A stretch of 64,000 nt of DNA from Duganella sp. SG902 (GCF_013376005.1 NZ_JABMJK010000006.1:1-64000); one strand, 5' to 3'; counted from the stretch's first letter, positions 16,660 through 27,020 are shown. Notes: generated from the letters alone by a model not told the origin. Numbers and translations are program-made.

Positions 16660-16798
16660 GCTGGTTGGACGGGCAATGATGTGAAAAGTTCAAGCTTGTG
16701 CCACCGTCGAGCCCAATATAGAATGCGCGCTGCTTTTTTGAACAGGTGAGTAACAACCTGTCAATAGTTCATATAAATTAAAAACGGGATGTGGTGAG

Positions 16799-17416
16799 AT
16801 GAACGATGACGAATTGAAGCCGGCCGCGCTGCCGGGCTGGAGCCAGCGCGCGGCGCTGCGCACGCTGAACCTGTTCGGCTGGCGCATGCTGTACCGCCCC
16901 CTGCCCGGCCCGCGCGGCATCGTGGTGGTGTATCCGCACACCTCGAACTGGGACTTCATGGTCGGCCTGTTCGGCAAGTGGGCGCTCAACCTGCCGTTCC
17001 GCTGGCTGGCCAAGGATTCGTTGTTCAAGACGCCGCTGGGCGGCTGGTTCCGCTCATTGGGCGGCGAGCCGGTGGACCGCAGCGCGCCGCAAGGCATGAT
17101 ACGCGCGCAGGCCGAACGCATGAACGCGGCCGACTGGTACTGGCTGGCCATCACGCCGGAGGCCACGCGCAGCTACCGCCCGCACTGGAAGAGCGGCTTC
17201 TATCACCTGGCGCTGGAGGCCAAGGTGCCTCTGTGCCTGGTGTACATCGATTATCCGAACAAGACGCTGGGCGTGGTCGATCACCTGCACCTGACCGGCG
17301 ACCAGCAAGCCGACATGGCGGCCATCGCCGCCGTCTACGCCGGCCACCACGGCCTGTATCCGAAGAACGAAGCGCCCGTCGTGCTGCAGGAGCGCCGCAA
17401 CGAAGAGCGCAAATAA
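16799..17416 (+). CDS. 1-acyl-sn-glycerol-3-phosphate acyltransferase (PlsC-type) family protein
   Basis: The 205-aa protein has the acyltransferase H-x4-D motif in YPHTSNWDF near residue 45, and a GEPVDRSAPQGM region in place of the second block. A third block (TPEATRSYRPHWKSGFYHLALEAKVPLCLVYIDY) fits family members annotated as lysophospholipid acyltransferases. It would act at the cytoplasmic membrane face on lysophospholipids or another acyl acceptor. The start is ATG 16801 or so: 'gatgaacgatgac' places ATG at 16799-16801. The gene is alone, convergent with hupE (3 bases between stops). Confidence 0.8.
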   Translation: MNDDELKPAALPGWSQRAALRTLNLFGWRMLYRPLPGPRGIVVVYPHTSNWDFMVGLFGKWALNLPFRWLAKDSLFKTPLGGWFRSLGGEPVDRSAPQGMIRAQAERMNAADWYWLAITPEATRSYRPHWKSGFYHLALEAKVPLCLVYIDYPNKTLGVVDHLHLTGDQQADMAAIAAVYAGHHGLYPKNEAPVVLQERRNEERK

Positions 17417-17419
17417 GTC

Positions 17420-17968
17420 TTACGCCGTCGCCGCCAGCATCACGCCGGTGGCGGCGATGGCCGCACCCGAGGCCTTGACGGCCAGCGCCGGGCTGACGCG
17501 GCCCAGCAGATTCCCACCATACACCAGCAACAGGCTGGCGGACAGCAGGCCCACGGCGCTCATCGCCTGCGGCAGTTCGTGGCCGTGCGCGTTGCCATGC
17601 AAGATGGCGAACACGCTGATCATCACCGCGCTGGCCGCCGCAGGCAAGCGCGCCGCCACCGCCAGCAGCACGCCCATCAAGGCCACCGTCAGGGCGATGC
17701 CGGTTTCCAGCCCCGGCACGGTGAGGCCTGCCGCGCCGGTCGCCATGCCGATCAACAGCATGCCGATGAAGGTGGCCGGCAGCCATTTCGCGTTCGGCTG
17801 GCGCACGCTCCATGCGCCCACCGCCAGCATGGCCAGCAGATGATCGAGGCCGGTGAACGGATGCGCGAAGCCGGCCAGGAAGCCGTGCGTGTGCGCGCCT
17901 GCGCCGGTGTGCGCCATGGCGGCCGTGCTGGCGGCGGCCAGCGTGATAGTGGTGATGGTTTTTTTCAT
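17420..17968 (-). CDS. HupE/UreJ-family nickel/cobalt transporter-like protein
   Basis: The 182-aa protein has a signal peptide (MKKTITTITLAAASTAAMA), a His-rich segment (HTGAGAHTHG), then the HupE motif HPFTGLDHLLAMLAVG near residue 37. A second metal motif HGNAHGHELP sits near 125, and six membrane helices are expected. HupE/UreJ proteins import nickel for hydrogenase or urease. Lying at the end of the urease operon, 10 bases after ureG, this protein most likely supplies Ni2+ to urease. Confidence 0.92.
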   Translation of the reverse strand: MKKTITTITLAAASTAAMAHTGAGAHTHGFLAGFAHPFTGLDHLLAMLAVGAWSVRQPNAKWLPATFIGMLLIGMATGAAGLTVPGLETGIALTVALMGVLLAVAARLPAAASAVMISVFAILHGNAHGHELPQAMSAVGLLSASLLLVYGGNLLGRVSPALAVKASGAAIAATGVMLAATA

Positions 17969-17978
17969 AGGTCTCTCC

Positions 17979-18593
17979 TTAGTGGCCCAGCAGGCCTTGT
18001 TCGCGAATGAAGTCGATGACCTTGGTCACGCCCTCGCCGCTGCGCAGATTGGTGAAAATGAAGGGACGGCTGCCGCGCTGCTGCTTGGCGTCGCGCGCCA
18101 TGATGTCGAGGTCCGCGCCGACGTGCGGCGCCAGGTCGGTCTTGTTGATGATCAGCAGATCGGAACGGGTGATGCCGGGACCGCCCTTGCGCGGGATCTT
18201 CTCGCCGCCCGCCACGTCGATCACGTAGATGGTGAGGTCGGACAGTTCGGGACTGAAGGTGGCGGCCAGGTTGTCGCCGCCCGACTCCACCAGGATCAGG
18301 TCCAGGTTGGGGAAGTCGGCCTGCATGCGGGCGATGGCTTCGAGGTTGATCGAGGCATCTTCACGGATCGCCGTGTGCGGGCAGCCGCCGGTCTCCACGC
18401 CCATTAGGCGCTCGGCCGGCAGCGCGTCCGCGCGCAGCAGGATCTCCATGTCTTCCTTGGTGTAGATGTCGTTGGTGATGACGGCCATGTCGTAGTGGTC
18501 GCGCATGCCCTTGCACAGCATTTCGCACAGCGCGGTCTTGCCAGAGCCCACAGGGCCGCCGATGCCGACGCGGAGAGGATTGGAAGTATTCAT
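17979..18593 (-). CDS. ureG: urease accessory GTPase UreG
   Basis: The 204-aa protein has a P-loop [13 protein letters not shown] near residue 11, the metal-binding CPH of [13 protein letters not shown] and a switch region [17 protein letters not shown]. UreG is a SIMIBI GTPase that binds Ni2+ and delivers it to the urease active site with UreD, UreE and UreF. ATG 18593 ([10 protein letters not shown]) is the start; a longer frame upstream adds 15 residues that do not look conserved. Its start is 10 bases after the ureF stop. Confidence 0.97.
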   Translation of the reverse strand: MNTSNPLRVGIGGPVGSGKTALCEMLCKGMRDHYDMAVITNDIYTKEDMEILLRADALPAERLMGVETGGCPHTAIREDASINLEAIARMQADFPNLDLILVESGGDNLAATFSPELSDLTIYVIDVAGGEKIPRKGGPGITRSDLLIINKTDLAPHVGADLDIMARDAKQQRGSRPFIFTNLRSGEGVTKVIDFIREQGLLGH

Positions 18594-18603
18594 ATTGGTT
18601 CTT

Positions 18604-19284
18604 TCAGGATCTGTATAAACGGCTGTATTGCACTTCATGCCGCATCGATAGCAGCGACAGGCCGGGCGCCCAGTTGCACATGTCGTCGTCGCCGACGGTT
18701 TGCGCGTAACGGGCGGCGGCCTCGATCTCTTCGCGCAGCGACAGCAGCATGCGCTGGCCGGCCACCTGGCCCAGAGGCACGGACTTCACGCACACCAGCA
18801 CCTGGTTCTCTGCCCAGGCGAATAACATGGCCAGCAGGGCCTCGGCGTGCGGGATGCGCAGCGCGGCGACGGCGCAGGCGAAGGCCGTCGGCAGTGCGAC
18901 TTCCGGCTCGCGCTGGAGCTGCGCCAGCATCTCTTCATCCACGATACCCAATTCGGCTACCAGCTTGGTGAGCGAGTAGCCCATCTGGATGGTCTCGGCG
19001 CGGAATTCGGCGCTGTCGCGCGAGGCGATGAATTTTTCGCTCCAGTCGCTGACGGCGTTCCAGTCGCGCGCCGTCCAGGCCTGCATCAGACGCCAGGCGA
19101 TGGGGGCTTCCCATTGCGCCACCACTTCGTGCAGATGGCGGACGATCCATGCGCGCGCGGTGTCGGCGTTGTGTACTGTGCCGCTTTCCAGCGCCGCCTC
19201 CAGCCCTTGGGAATAGCTGTAAGCGCCAATCGGCAAAGCCGGGCTGGCGAATTGCAGCAGATGCAGGAGCGCCGCCGCCTGCAT
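18604..19284 (-). CDS. ureF: urease accessory protein UreF
   Basis: The 226-aa all-helical protein shows the UreF pattern: [31 protein letters not shown] at the N-terminus and a C-terminal [30 protein letters not shown] tail. It forms the UreD-UreF-UreG activation complex with apo-urease. The start ATG 19284 is taken because conserved sequence begins MQAAALL. A 12-residue extension from an upstream ATG at 19320 would be encoded by the REP-like element and is doubted. Confidence 0.95.
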   Translation of the reverse strand: MQAAALLHLLQFASPALPIGAYSYSQGLEAALESGTVHNADTARAWIVRHLHEVVAQWEAPIAWRLMQAWTARDWNAVSDWSEKFIASRDSAEFRAETIQMGYSLTKLVAELGIVDEEMLAQLQREPEVALPTAFACAVAALRIPHAEALLAMLFAWAENQVLVCVKSVPLGQVAGQRMLLSLREEIEAAARYAQTVGDDDMCNWAPGLSLLSMRHEVQYSRLYRS

Positions 19285-19291
19285 CACCACC

Positions 19292-19372
19292 CCGTCATTC
19301 CGGCGCAAGCCGGAATCCATAGGGCGCGTGCCGGGATGCTCAGCATGGATCCCGGCTTTCGCCGGGACGACG
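19292..19372. repeat. pair of inverted REP-like hairpins between ureE and ureF
   Basis: Two hairpins lie head to head: ATTCCGGC-GCAA-GCCGGAAT near 19297-19316, and TCCCGGCTTTCGCCGGGA near 19349-19366. The outer bases are CGTCATTCCGG and CCGGGACGACG. The layout (hairpin, about 35-base spacer, second hairpin in inverse orientation) is that of BIME/REP elements and is shared with 46591-46678. It sits inside an operon, in the only large gap between the ure genes. Confidence 0.65.
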
Positions 19373-19381
19373 CGACGGTGG

Positions 19382-19882
19382 TCATTTCAGATCGCCCGGA
19401 CGGTGGATCTTTTGGCGCAGCGGGATCGGCGCCAGCGGACCGTCATGATGATGCGAATGCCCGCCGCCATACGCGCCCGACTCCGGCTCGAACGCCGCCG
19501 ATTCCTCCACCACCGTCGCGCCCAGCCCCGCCAGCATCTCCTTCAACACCGCATCGGCGCGAATGCGCAGAAAGCCGTCACCGACCTGCGCCTGCGTGTG
19601 ACGGTTCCCGAGGTGGAAGGCACAACGCAGCAGCGTGTGCGCATCGGCGCACGTCACCTTATAGGTCGGCTCCGGCGCGGCCACCACGCGCACCACGCGC
19701 TTGTCCTCGCCGGTCAGCAGATCGCCATCGCGCAGCACCGTGCCGCGCACGGTGAACACCGCCACGTCCTCGCCGTTGTCCAGCGTCGCGCGCAGGCGGC
19801 ATTTCTCGCGCAGCTCGTACGGCAACACCAGTTGCGCCGCAATCACCTCGGCATGAGGAATCTTGGTATGTAAGGTCAGCAT
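19382..19882 (-). CDS. ureE: urease accessory nickel chaperone UreE
   Basis: The 166-aa protein has the UreE N-terminal domain (ELREKCRLRATLDNGEDVAVFTVRGTVLRDGD), the metal-site stretch CAFHLGNRHTQAQVGDG and a C-terminal His cluster GGGHSHHHD that binds Ni2+. It delivers nickel to UreG and urease. ATG 19882 starts 2 bases after the ureC stop. A longer frame upstream (in ureC) is not used. Confidence 0.96.
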   Translation of the reverse strand: MLTLHTKIPHAEVIAAQLVLPYELREKCRLRATLDNGEDVAVFTVRGTVLRDGDLLTGEDKRVVRVVAAPEPTYKVTCADAHTLLRCAFHLGNRHTQAQVGDGFLRIRADAVLKEMLAGLGATVVEESAAFEPESGAYGGGHSHHHDGPLAPIPLRQKIHRPGDLK

Positions 19883-19884
19883 AA

Positions 19885-21585
<1,701 letters not shown>

Positions 21586-21593
21586 GAGAGCCT

Positions 21594-21920
21594 TTACGCT
21601 TTGGGTGGTGTGGAAGCCAGCTTGCCCATCACTTTGCCGTTGAAGCCATAGACTTCCTGGTCGCCGTCCAGCTTCACCAGTTCCACGGTGCGCTGCTGGC
21701 CCGGCTCGAAGCGCACGGCGGTGCCGGCCGCGATGTTCAGGCGCATGCCGTAGGCCTTCCAGCGTTCCAGCTTGAGCACTGAGTTGACTTCAAAAAAATG
21801 GAAGTGCGAGCCGATCTGCACCGGGCGGTCGCCCTGGTTGGTGACGACCACGGTGACGGTTTCGCGGCCTTCGTTAAGGCCGATCTCGCCCTCTTCAAGC
21901 TTGTATTCGCCTGGGATCAT
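21594..21920 (-). CDS. ureB: urease subunit beta
   Basis: The 108-aa protein has the typical [46 protein letters not shown] beginning of UreB and [16 protein letters not shown]. UreB is a structural subunit of the (alpha beta gamma)3 urease complex. It lies 11 bases after ureA and 8 before ureC. Confidence 0.97.
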   Translation of the reverse strand: MIPGEYKLEEGEIGLNEGRETVTVVVTNQGDRPVQIGSHFHFFEVNSVLKLERWKAYGMRLNIAAGTAVRFEPGQQRTVELVKLDGDQEVYGFNGKVMGKLASTPPKA

Positions 21921-21931
21921 GGTGAACTCCT

Positions 21932-22234
21932 TTAGGGGATGGGGTTGTGGACAGTCACAAGCTTGCTCCCATCAGGGAACGTCGCTTCGACCTGGATGTC
22001 GGGGATCATTTCGGGGATACCCTCCATGACGTCGGCGCGCGTGAGTATGCGCGTGCCGTCGGACATCAGTTCTGCGACAGTTTTGCCGTCGCGCGCACCT
22101 TCCATGATGGCGCAGGTGATCAGCGCCACCGCTTCCGGGTAGTTCAACTTCAAGCCGCGGGCAAGGCGGCGTTCCGCCACCAGGCCTGCGGTAAAAATCA
22201 ACAGCTTGTCTTTTTCGCGTGGCGTCAGGTCCAT
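21932..22234 (-). CDS. ureA: urease subunit gamma
   Basis: The 100-aa protein matches Ure[40 protein letters not shown] at the start and [37 protein letters not shown] at the end. It forms the outer part of the urease complex. It lies 16 bases after ureD, which has a stop at 22251. Confidence 0.97.
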   Translation of the reverse strand: MDLTPREKDKLLIFTAGLVAERRLARGLKLNYPEAVALITCAIMEGARDGKTVAELMSDGTRILTRADVMEGIPEMIPDIQVEATFPDGSKLVTVHNPIP

Positions 22235-22250
22235 ATCGTGTTCTCTCTCG

Positions 22251-23114
22251 TCAGGTTTGCCAGATGCGCGGCGTGACGGCCGCGCGTCCCAGCAGATGCG
22301 GGCGCAGGCGGCGCCATACGGTGAGCATCAGGCGGCGCGCGGTTTCGCTGTCGTCGCCGAGATGGCGCGCCACCAGCACGCCCTTGGTGTGGGTGATGCC
22401 GAAAACGTGTTCGCCGTCGGCGGCGATGTCGGCGCGGATCTCGTTCAGAACAGCGGCGGGCAGCGGCTTGCCGGCCGCGATCAGCGTGGCGCACACGGTG
22501 TGGCCGTTGAGCGCCAGCGGGCTATCGAGCCGGCCGCCGATCATGTCGCCCTGCTCCCACCAGATCAGTCGTCCCTCGCGGCGGATGCTGCTGCGCTGGC
22601 GGATGGAGCCGGTGTTGAATACCTCGCCCGAGCCGCGCCGGCCCATGCACAGGATCTCGCAACCGAGGAAGGTGGCGCCGGCGGCCAGCTCCACGTGCTG
22701 GTCGAGCACCACGTTAGCGGTATCAAAGAAGATGGTTTCTTGCGGCAGCCATTCGAGGGCGGCGTTCTCGTTCACATGCAGATGCACGGCCTGGTGCGAG
22801 ACCTTGCCGTTGGCCTGATACCACTTGGCCGCTCCGGGGGTGGTGATGAAGGCGTGCGCGTTGTCGCCCACCCCGATGTCGATCTCCAGTTGATCGCCCC
22901 CCACCACGCCGCCGGGCGGGTGGACGATGATGGCCTGGCACACCTTGGCGTCCTCCGGGTACAGCGCCTTCTGCACGCGCAGCGGGCCGTGGTGGATTTT
23001 GTTAAACAGCCGCGTGGTGCCGGCGTCGTCCGCAAACCCGAGGGTGAGACTGGCCTGCCAGGCACTGTGGCCAGTGCTGGCGGCGAGGTCACGCGGAGCG
23101 GTGCAGTCGGGCAT
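22251..23114 (-). CDS. ureD: urease accessory protein UreD (UreH)
   Basis: The 287-aa protein has the UreD pattern: [37 protein letters not shown] and [18 protein letters not shown], then [13 protein letters not shown] and EIFFDTAN-type strands. UreD is the scaffold on which UreF and UreG act during nickel loading. It is the first gene of the ure operon, with its ATG at 23114 about 25 bases from the predicted transcription start. GC content and codon use are as in the rest of the operon. Confidence 0.95.
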   Translation of the reverse strand: MPDCTAPRDLAASTGHSAWQASLTLGFADDAGTTRLFNKIHHGPLRVQKALYPEDAKVCQAIIVHPPGGVVGGDQLEIDIGVGDNAHAFITTPGAAKWYQANGKVSHQAVHLHVNENAALEWLPQETIFFDTANVVLDQHVELAAGATFLGCEILCMGRRGSGEVFNTGSIRQRSSIRREGRLIWWEQGDMIGGRLDSPLALNGHTVCATLIAAGKPLPAAVLNEIRADIAADGEHVFGITHTKGVLVARHLGDDSETARRLMLTVWRRLRPHLLGRAAVTPRIWQT

Positions 23115-23150
23115 GGAATCAGGTACGTGTTAAATAATGTTCTGTCCTAT

Positions 23151-23165
23151 GCAATCCTTGTGCCA
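23151..23165 (-). promoter_or_regulatory. sigma-54 (-24/-12) promoter of the urease operon
   Basis: The minus strand reads TGGCACAAGGATTGC, an exact TGGCAC-N5-TTGC followed by AT. The transcription start would be near 23139, about 25 bases before the ureD ATG. No other strong promoter is seen in the short gap upstream of ureD. The whole ureDABCEFGJ set can be read from this promoter. Confidence 0.85.
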
Positions 23166-23213
23166 GCACAAATCCGCCTCCCCCGGCACCCGGCGCACCA
23201 TTAAGCAGCGCAA

Positions 23214-23230
23214 CGCACCAGTTCGGTGCG
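23214..23230. promoter_or_regulatory. NtrC-like binding site upstream of urease
   Basis: CGCACCAGTTCGGTGCG is a perfect dyad with 6-base arms. It matches GCACC-N5-GGTGC, the core of the NtrC consensus. It is centred near -83 relative to the predicted start at 23139, suitable for an enhancer. A partial second site (GCACC-N5-GCAGC) lies near 23195-23210. This pairing suggests nitrogen-starvation control of urease. Confidence 0.7.
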
Positions 23231-23286
23231 CACGGTCGTTAGAATCCGATAGTATTGATGCATGGAAAGCTTTGTATAATGAGTGC

Positions 23287-24258
23287 ATGTCAACATTACA
23301 TCTCTCCACCCTGTTCGCGCTGCTGGCTTTCGGCGGCGCACAAGCCGCCACAGTCGGCGCCGAAAATTGCCGCGTCATTCTGCCCGCCAAGGTGGAACTG
23401 GCTGGCGAAACCGTCGAATGGAAAGGCCCGTGTGCCAACGGCTACGCCGAGGGCGATGGCGTCTTGCTGCGCTTCGTCAAGCAGCGGCAGGTCGCCAGCT
23501 TTGAGGGCCGCATGGCGCAAGGCATGATGGCCGAGGGCTACGAAAAAACCGCGGACGGCGCACAATACGAGGGCCAGTACAAGAACGGCCTGCGCGAGGG
23601 CAAAGGCAGCGCCATCGAGAAAGACGGCACGCGTTACGACGGCGAGTGGCGCGCCGGCCTGCGTGAAGGACGCGGCGTGGCCAATTTCCCTCTGGGCGGC
23701 AGTTATGACGGCCCCTGGCGGGACGGCCAGCCAGGCGAAGGCGACGGAAAAATCACCTATGCCGGCGGCATGCGCACCATCCACGCGCGCGACTTCGTGC
23801 CGCCGCCGCAGGATGAGGGCGAAGTACAAAGGTTCAGGGTGAAGGGGAACACCTTGAACAGCCTCCAGCGTTTCCCCGAGGACCTGGCATATGGGACCGC
23901 CGTGCCGTTTGACAAAGGCTATGCCGAGATGACGCCTCAGCAGCAACAGCACTTCCGCCGGCAATACCCTTTCCTGCACGCGGACGATATACCGCCCTAT
24001 CCTGAGAAAGGCACAGCGGAGATAATGCGCTGGCTGTCAAAGGCGCAGAGCAACGCCCTGGCGCAAGGCGAATTCCGCGCCATCGTCGACGTCGACGCCG
24101 CCGGCAAAGCCACCGCCATCACCACCTACGCTTCGCCAAGCGCGCAGTTGACGGATGTCGTCAAGATCCTCCTGTTCAACCAGAAGTTCACGCCGGCGCG
24201 GTGCGACGGCAAGCCTTGCGCGATGCGCTTCCCGTTCACGGTCCAGTTCAAGAACTGA
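23287..24258 (+). CDS. MORN-repeat protein with TonB-like C-terminal domain
   Basis: The 323-aa protein has a signal peptide (MSTLHLSTLFALLAFGGAQA). Residues about 80-170 hold MORN repeats (YEGQYKNGLREGKGSA, YDGEWRAGLREGRGVANF, YDGPWRDGQPGEGDGKITYAGG). The C-terminal part (about 255-323) reads GEFRAIVDVDAAGKATAITTYASPSAQL, followed by a two-Cys segment (ARCDGKPCAMRFPF), resembling TonB/energy-transducer C-domains. MORN repeats often bind membranes or proteins. The start ATG 23287 lies directly after TATAATGAGTGC, with no ribosome site, so the transcript might be leaderless. Confidence 0.8.
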   Translation: MSTLHLSTLFALLAFGGAQAATVGAENCRVILPAKVELAGETVEWKGPCANGYAEGDGVLLRFVKQRQVASFEGRMAQGMMAEGYEKTADGAQYEGQYKNGLREGKGSAIEKDGTRYDGEWRAGLREGRGVANFPLGGSYDGPWRDGQPGEGDGKITYAGGMRTIHARDFVPPPQDEGEVQRFRVKGNTLNSLQRFPEDLAYGTAVPFDKGYAEMTPQQQQHFRRQYPFLHADDIPPYPEKGTAEIMRWLSKAQSNALAQGEFRAIVDVDAAGKATAITTYASPSAQLTDVVKILLFNQKFTPARCDGKPCAMRFPFTVQFKN

Positions 24259-24259
24259 A

Positions 24260-24853
24260 TCAGTCCGGCGCGCGCGCCGTCAGCACGCTGTCGATCAAAC
24301 CATACGCCGCACCTTCCTGGGCGGACATGTAGTTGTCGCGGTCCGAGTCCTTTTCGATTTGCGCCAGCGTCTTGCCGGTACGCTCGGCCAGGATGGTGTT
24401 CAGGCGCTGACGCTGGTACAGCACCTCGCGCGCCTGGATTTCAATATCGGCCGCCACGCCCTGCGAGCCGCCGTGCGGCTGATGGATCATGATGCGGGCG
24501 TTCGGCAAGGCGTAGCGCTTGCCGATGGCGCCCGCCGCCAGCAGGAAGGAGCCCATGCTGGCGGCAAAGCCGGTGCACAGGGTCGATACGTCCGGTTTGA
24601 TGAACTGCATGGTGTCGTACACCGCCATGCCCGCGTACACCGAGCCGCCAGGCGAATTGATGTACAGCGAAATATCCTTCTCGGGATTCTCCGACTCCAG
24701 GAACAGCAACTGCGCCACCAGCAGGTTGGCCGATTGTTCGGTCACCTCCCCCACCAGGAAAATAACGCGCTCCTTCAGCAGGCGTGAGTAAATGTCGAAG
24801 GCGCGTTCGCCGCGGCCTGTTTGTTCGATGACGGTGGGGATCAGTGCGTTCAT
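24260..24853 (-). CDS. clpP: ATP-dependent Clp protease proteolytic subunit (ClpP paralogue)
   Basis: The 197-aa protein has the full serine-protease triad: Ser99 in AASMGSFLL, His124 in MIHQPHGG and Asp near 173 in [14 protein letters not shown]. It also has the N-terminal region [35 protein letters not shown]. ClpP forms a barrel with ClpX or ClpA that degrades proteins in the cytoplasm. There is no clpX or tig next to it, unlike the main clpP of betaproteobacteria, so it may be a second copy. ATG 24853 is used; a longer frame upstream is not conserved. Confidence 0.93.
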   Translation of the reverse strand: MNALIPTVIEQTGRGERAFDIYSRLLKERVIFLVGEVTEQSANLLVAQLLFLESENPEKDISLYINSPGGSVYAGMAVYDTMQFIKPDVSTLCTGFAASMGSFLLAAGAIGKRYALPNARIMIHQPHGGSQGVAADIEIQAREVLYQRQRLNTILAERTGKTLAQIEKDSDRDNYMSAQEGAAYGLIDSVLTARAPD

Positions 24854-24942
24854 GGCGGTCCTTTTGCGGTAAAGTGGAATCACTGCCCGCTTGACGCCCG
24901 GGGCCTGCGCCGTGTGACCGCCGCAAAAATATTCCGCCGGCG

Positions 24943-24969
24943 TGTCACATCCGCGCCCCGCCAAGCGTC
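24943..24969 (+). promoter_or_regulatory. ECF41-type autoregulated promoter
   Basis: TGTCACA (24943-24949), 16 bases, CGTC (24966-24969) matches the ECF41 promoter motif (TGTCACA ... CGTC). It ends 32 bases before the sigma gene's ATG 25001. ECF41 factors regulate their own promoters. This site lies in the divergent space with clpP. Confidence 0.65.
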
Positions 24970-25000
24970 AAGAGTGGCCAGCCATTACCGGAGATTCGCC

Positions 25001-25642
25001 ATGGATGCCGTCCTGTTCGAACAACTGCGCCCTCGCCTGACGGCGATCAGCAGCCGCATCGTCGGCAGCGACGCCGAGGCCGAGGATATCGTGCAGGACT
25101 GTTTTCTCAAATGGCGGAGCGTTGACCTGGCCACGCTGGCCACACCGGCCGCATGGCTGACCACCGTGGTGCAACACCAATCGATAGACCGCCTGCGCAA
25201 ACGCGCGCGGGATGCGGCGGCGCACGTCGCCGCCGAGTTGACGCCGGAAGTCGCGCCCGCGCTGCCGGAAGATGAATTGCTGCGCCGCGCGGAGCTGGGC
25301 GAGGCGTTGGCGCGCATGCTGTCACACCTGTCGCCGGCCGAGCGGCTGGCCCTGGTGCTGCACGAGGTGTTTGAATGCGAACACGCCGATATCGCCACGG
25401 CGCTCGGCACCAGGCCGGCGAATGCACGCCAATATCTGGCACGCGCGCGGCGCCGGCTGCGGCAGGCCGCAGCGGAAACAGACCCGGACTGCGGCGAAAA
25501 ACTCAACCGCGACCTGGTGCGCCGCTTCCAGGCCGCCATCAATGGCATGGACGTGCCGGCGATGGTGACGCTGCTTGGCGACGGGCAGCCCCTGTCGGTG
25601 CGCGCCAGCGCCAACGACGCCTGCTACCGGGCGGCCGCCTAG
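25001..25642 (+). CDS. ECF41-like RNA polymerase sigma factor, short C-terminal domain
   Basis: The 213-aa protein has sigma-70 region 2 (LFEQLRPRLTAISSRIVGSDAEAEDIVQDCFLKW) and region 4 (LSHLSPAERLALVLHEVFECEHADIATALGTRPANARQYLARARRRL). ECF41 proteins carry a fused SnoaL-like C-terminal domain of about 100 residues. Here only about 55 residues remain after region 4 (LVRRFQAAINGMDVPAMVTLLGDG...), which is the beginning of such a domain. It may be shortened. A matching promoter precedes the gene. No typical ECF41 target (oxidoreductase or decarboxylase) is next to it. It would direct stress transcription. Confidence 0.85.
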   Translation: MDAVLFEQLRPRLTAISSRIVGSDAEAEDIVQDCFLKWRSVDLATLATPAAWLTTVVQHQSIDRLRKRARDAAAHVAAELTPEVAPALPEDELLRRAELGEALARMLSHLSPAERLALVLHEVFECEHADIATALGTRPANARQYLARARRRLRQAAAETDPDCGEKLNRDLVRRFQAAINGMDVPAMVTLLGDGQPLSVRASANDACYRAAA

Positions 25643-25646
25643 CCGC

Positions 25647-26948
25647 TTACTCCTTCGGCGCCTGCTTGGCGCCGAGATTGACGTTCACTTTCGGCAGATC
25701 GATGACTTTGCCGTTGATGGTCAACTGGCCGTTCTTGAAATCGATGTTCGAACGCAGCTCATCTTTCTCGACCACGGCGAAACCGCCAGTCACCGCCTTG
25801 CCGACCACCCCGCTCACCATGGCATCGGCGCCGGCTTCGACCTGCTTGGCGGCGTCCGGCGTATCCGGCGGCACCGACTTGCCGATGATGGCGCGGCCGA
25901 TGTCCCGGATCAGCGCCACCGGCACGCGCACCTCAAAGTGCGCCACCATTTTTTTCATCAGCGCGGACATGTCGTCCAGATCCGCTTCCACCACTTTCTG
26001 GAACGTGACGCGGCCCTTGATCGCCGCCACATTGCCGCGATAGGCGGCGCTGATGTCTTCCAGATTGAGCACGGCGCCGGCCTGGATCAGGCGCTTGCCG
26101 AAGTCCTTCATCCTGCGCATCATCAGCGCATGCTGTGCCTCAGGCGCCAGCTGGCTGCCCTCCTGCGCGCGCAGCGACTGGTCCAGTTCCGCCAGCGCCT
26201 TGGCCGGGATATTGGTCAGGCGGAAGGCCATATTGGCGCGCTCGACGCGCTCGCCACCAAACACGATCGCCTTGGTGGACGAGCGGTAACCGATTTCCGC
26301 CATGCTGCCGCGACGCACGGACTCCGAACGCGCCTGCATGTCTTCAAAGCGCACCAACTCCTTGGCGTCCTTGCCGCCCACCGCCGCGTCGCGCACGATG
26401 ATGGCGCCGATGCCGAAGGTCGCCGTGCCGTACGAAACGCCATCGGCACCGCGCAGCTGGCGGGAGGTCATGCTCATGTTCTGCACGCTGGCAGAACCTT
26501 CCTGGCGCGCGATCACCAGCGAAGGCCAGGCCATCGTGGCGTTCATGGCGCGGCCGGCCTTGTCGGTCGAGATGTTTGCCGTCAGCTCGGTCCAGCTGAA
26601 GTCCGTGCCGTTACCCTGCACCCACAGATATGGCGCCAGCTTGGCGACGTAGTTGACCTGCCCCTTGGCGCCGGGCACGCGCTGCATCGGGAACGGACGT
26701 TCGGTGCCGAAGATTTCCTTCAGCTTGGGGCGCAGTTCCGGCGAAAACTCGAATTTGGCCTGCGTATCCAGCAGCTTGACCATGTTGCGCTCATTGCCCT
26801 GCGCCGCGCGCAGTTCCTTCATCGCCTGCGACAGCGTGGCGATGTTTTCCTTGGTGAGCAGTTCAGGAAGCTGCCTGGCCTCGTCGGCGTAGGCGGGAGC
26901 GGCCAGCAAAGCGCCGGCCGTGGTGAGTGCGAGGAGAGTATTTTTCAA
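25647..26948 (-). CDS. DUF945 (YdgA-like) family protein
   Basis: The 433-aa protein has a signal peptide (KNTLLALTTAGALLAAPAYADE) and the DUF945 repetitive pattern of beta-strands: TDFSWTELTANISTDKAGRAMNATMAWPSL, LNLEDISAAYRGNVAAIKGRVTFQKV and LRSNIDFKNGQLTINGKVIDLPK at the end. The family is of unknown function, found in the cell envelope of proteobacteria. The start appears to be TTG 26948, because the signal peptide begins there and no ATG is available upstream in frame. It is 4 bases from the convergent ECF sigma gene and follows the DUF885 gene. Confidence 0.82.
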   Translation of the reverse strand: MKNTLLALTTAGALLAAPAYADEARQLPELLTKENIATLSQAMKELRAAQGNERNMVKLLDTQAKFEFSPELRPKLKEIFGTERPFPMQRVPGAKGQVNYVAKLAPYLWVQGNGTDFSWTELTANISTDKAGRAMNATMAWPSLVIARQEGSASVQNMSMTSRQLRGADGVSYGTATFGIGAIIVRDAAVGGKDAKELVRFEDMQARSESVRRGSMAEIGYRSSTKAIVFGGERVERANMAFRLTNIPAKALAELDQSLRAQEGSQLAPEAQHALMMRRMKDFGKRLIQAGAVLNLEDISAAYRGNVAAIKGRVTFQKVVEADLDDMSALMKKMVAHFEVRVPVALIRDIGRAIIGKSVPPDTPDAAKQVEAGADAMVSGVVGKAVTGGFAVVEKDELRSNIDFKNGQLTINGKVIDLPKVNVNLGAKQAPKE

Positions 26949-27020
26949 GGCGAAACCGGGGAAAGTCAGAGTTGCGTTATTGTAGCTACTCGACAGTACC
27001 CCGAAATACGCACTTTGTCA

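Noticed and set aside
16690..16705. TGGCACAAGCTTGA, resembling a sigma-54 promoter upstream of the VpsR-like gene
   Set aside because: The spacing to TTG is one base short and the last C of TTGC is A, so it does not fit the -24/-12 rule; autoregulation is not claimed.
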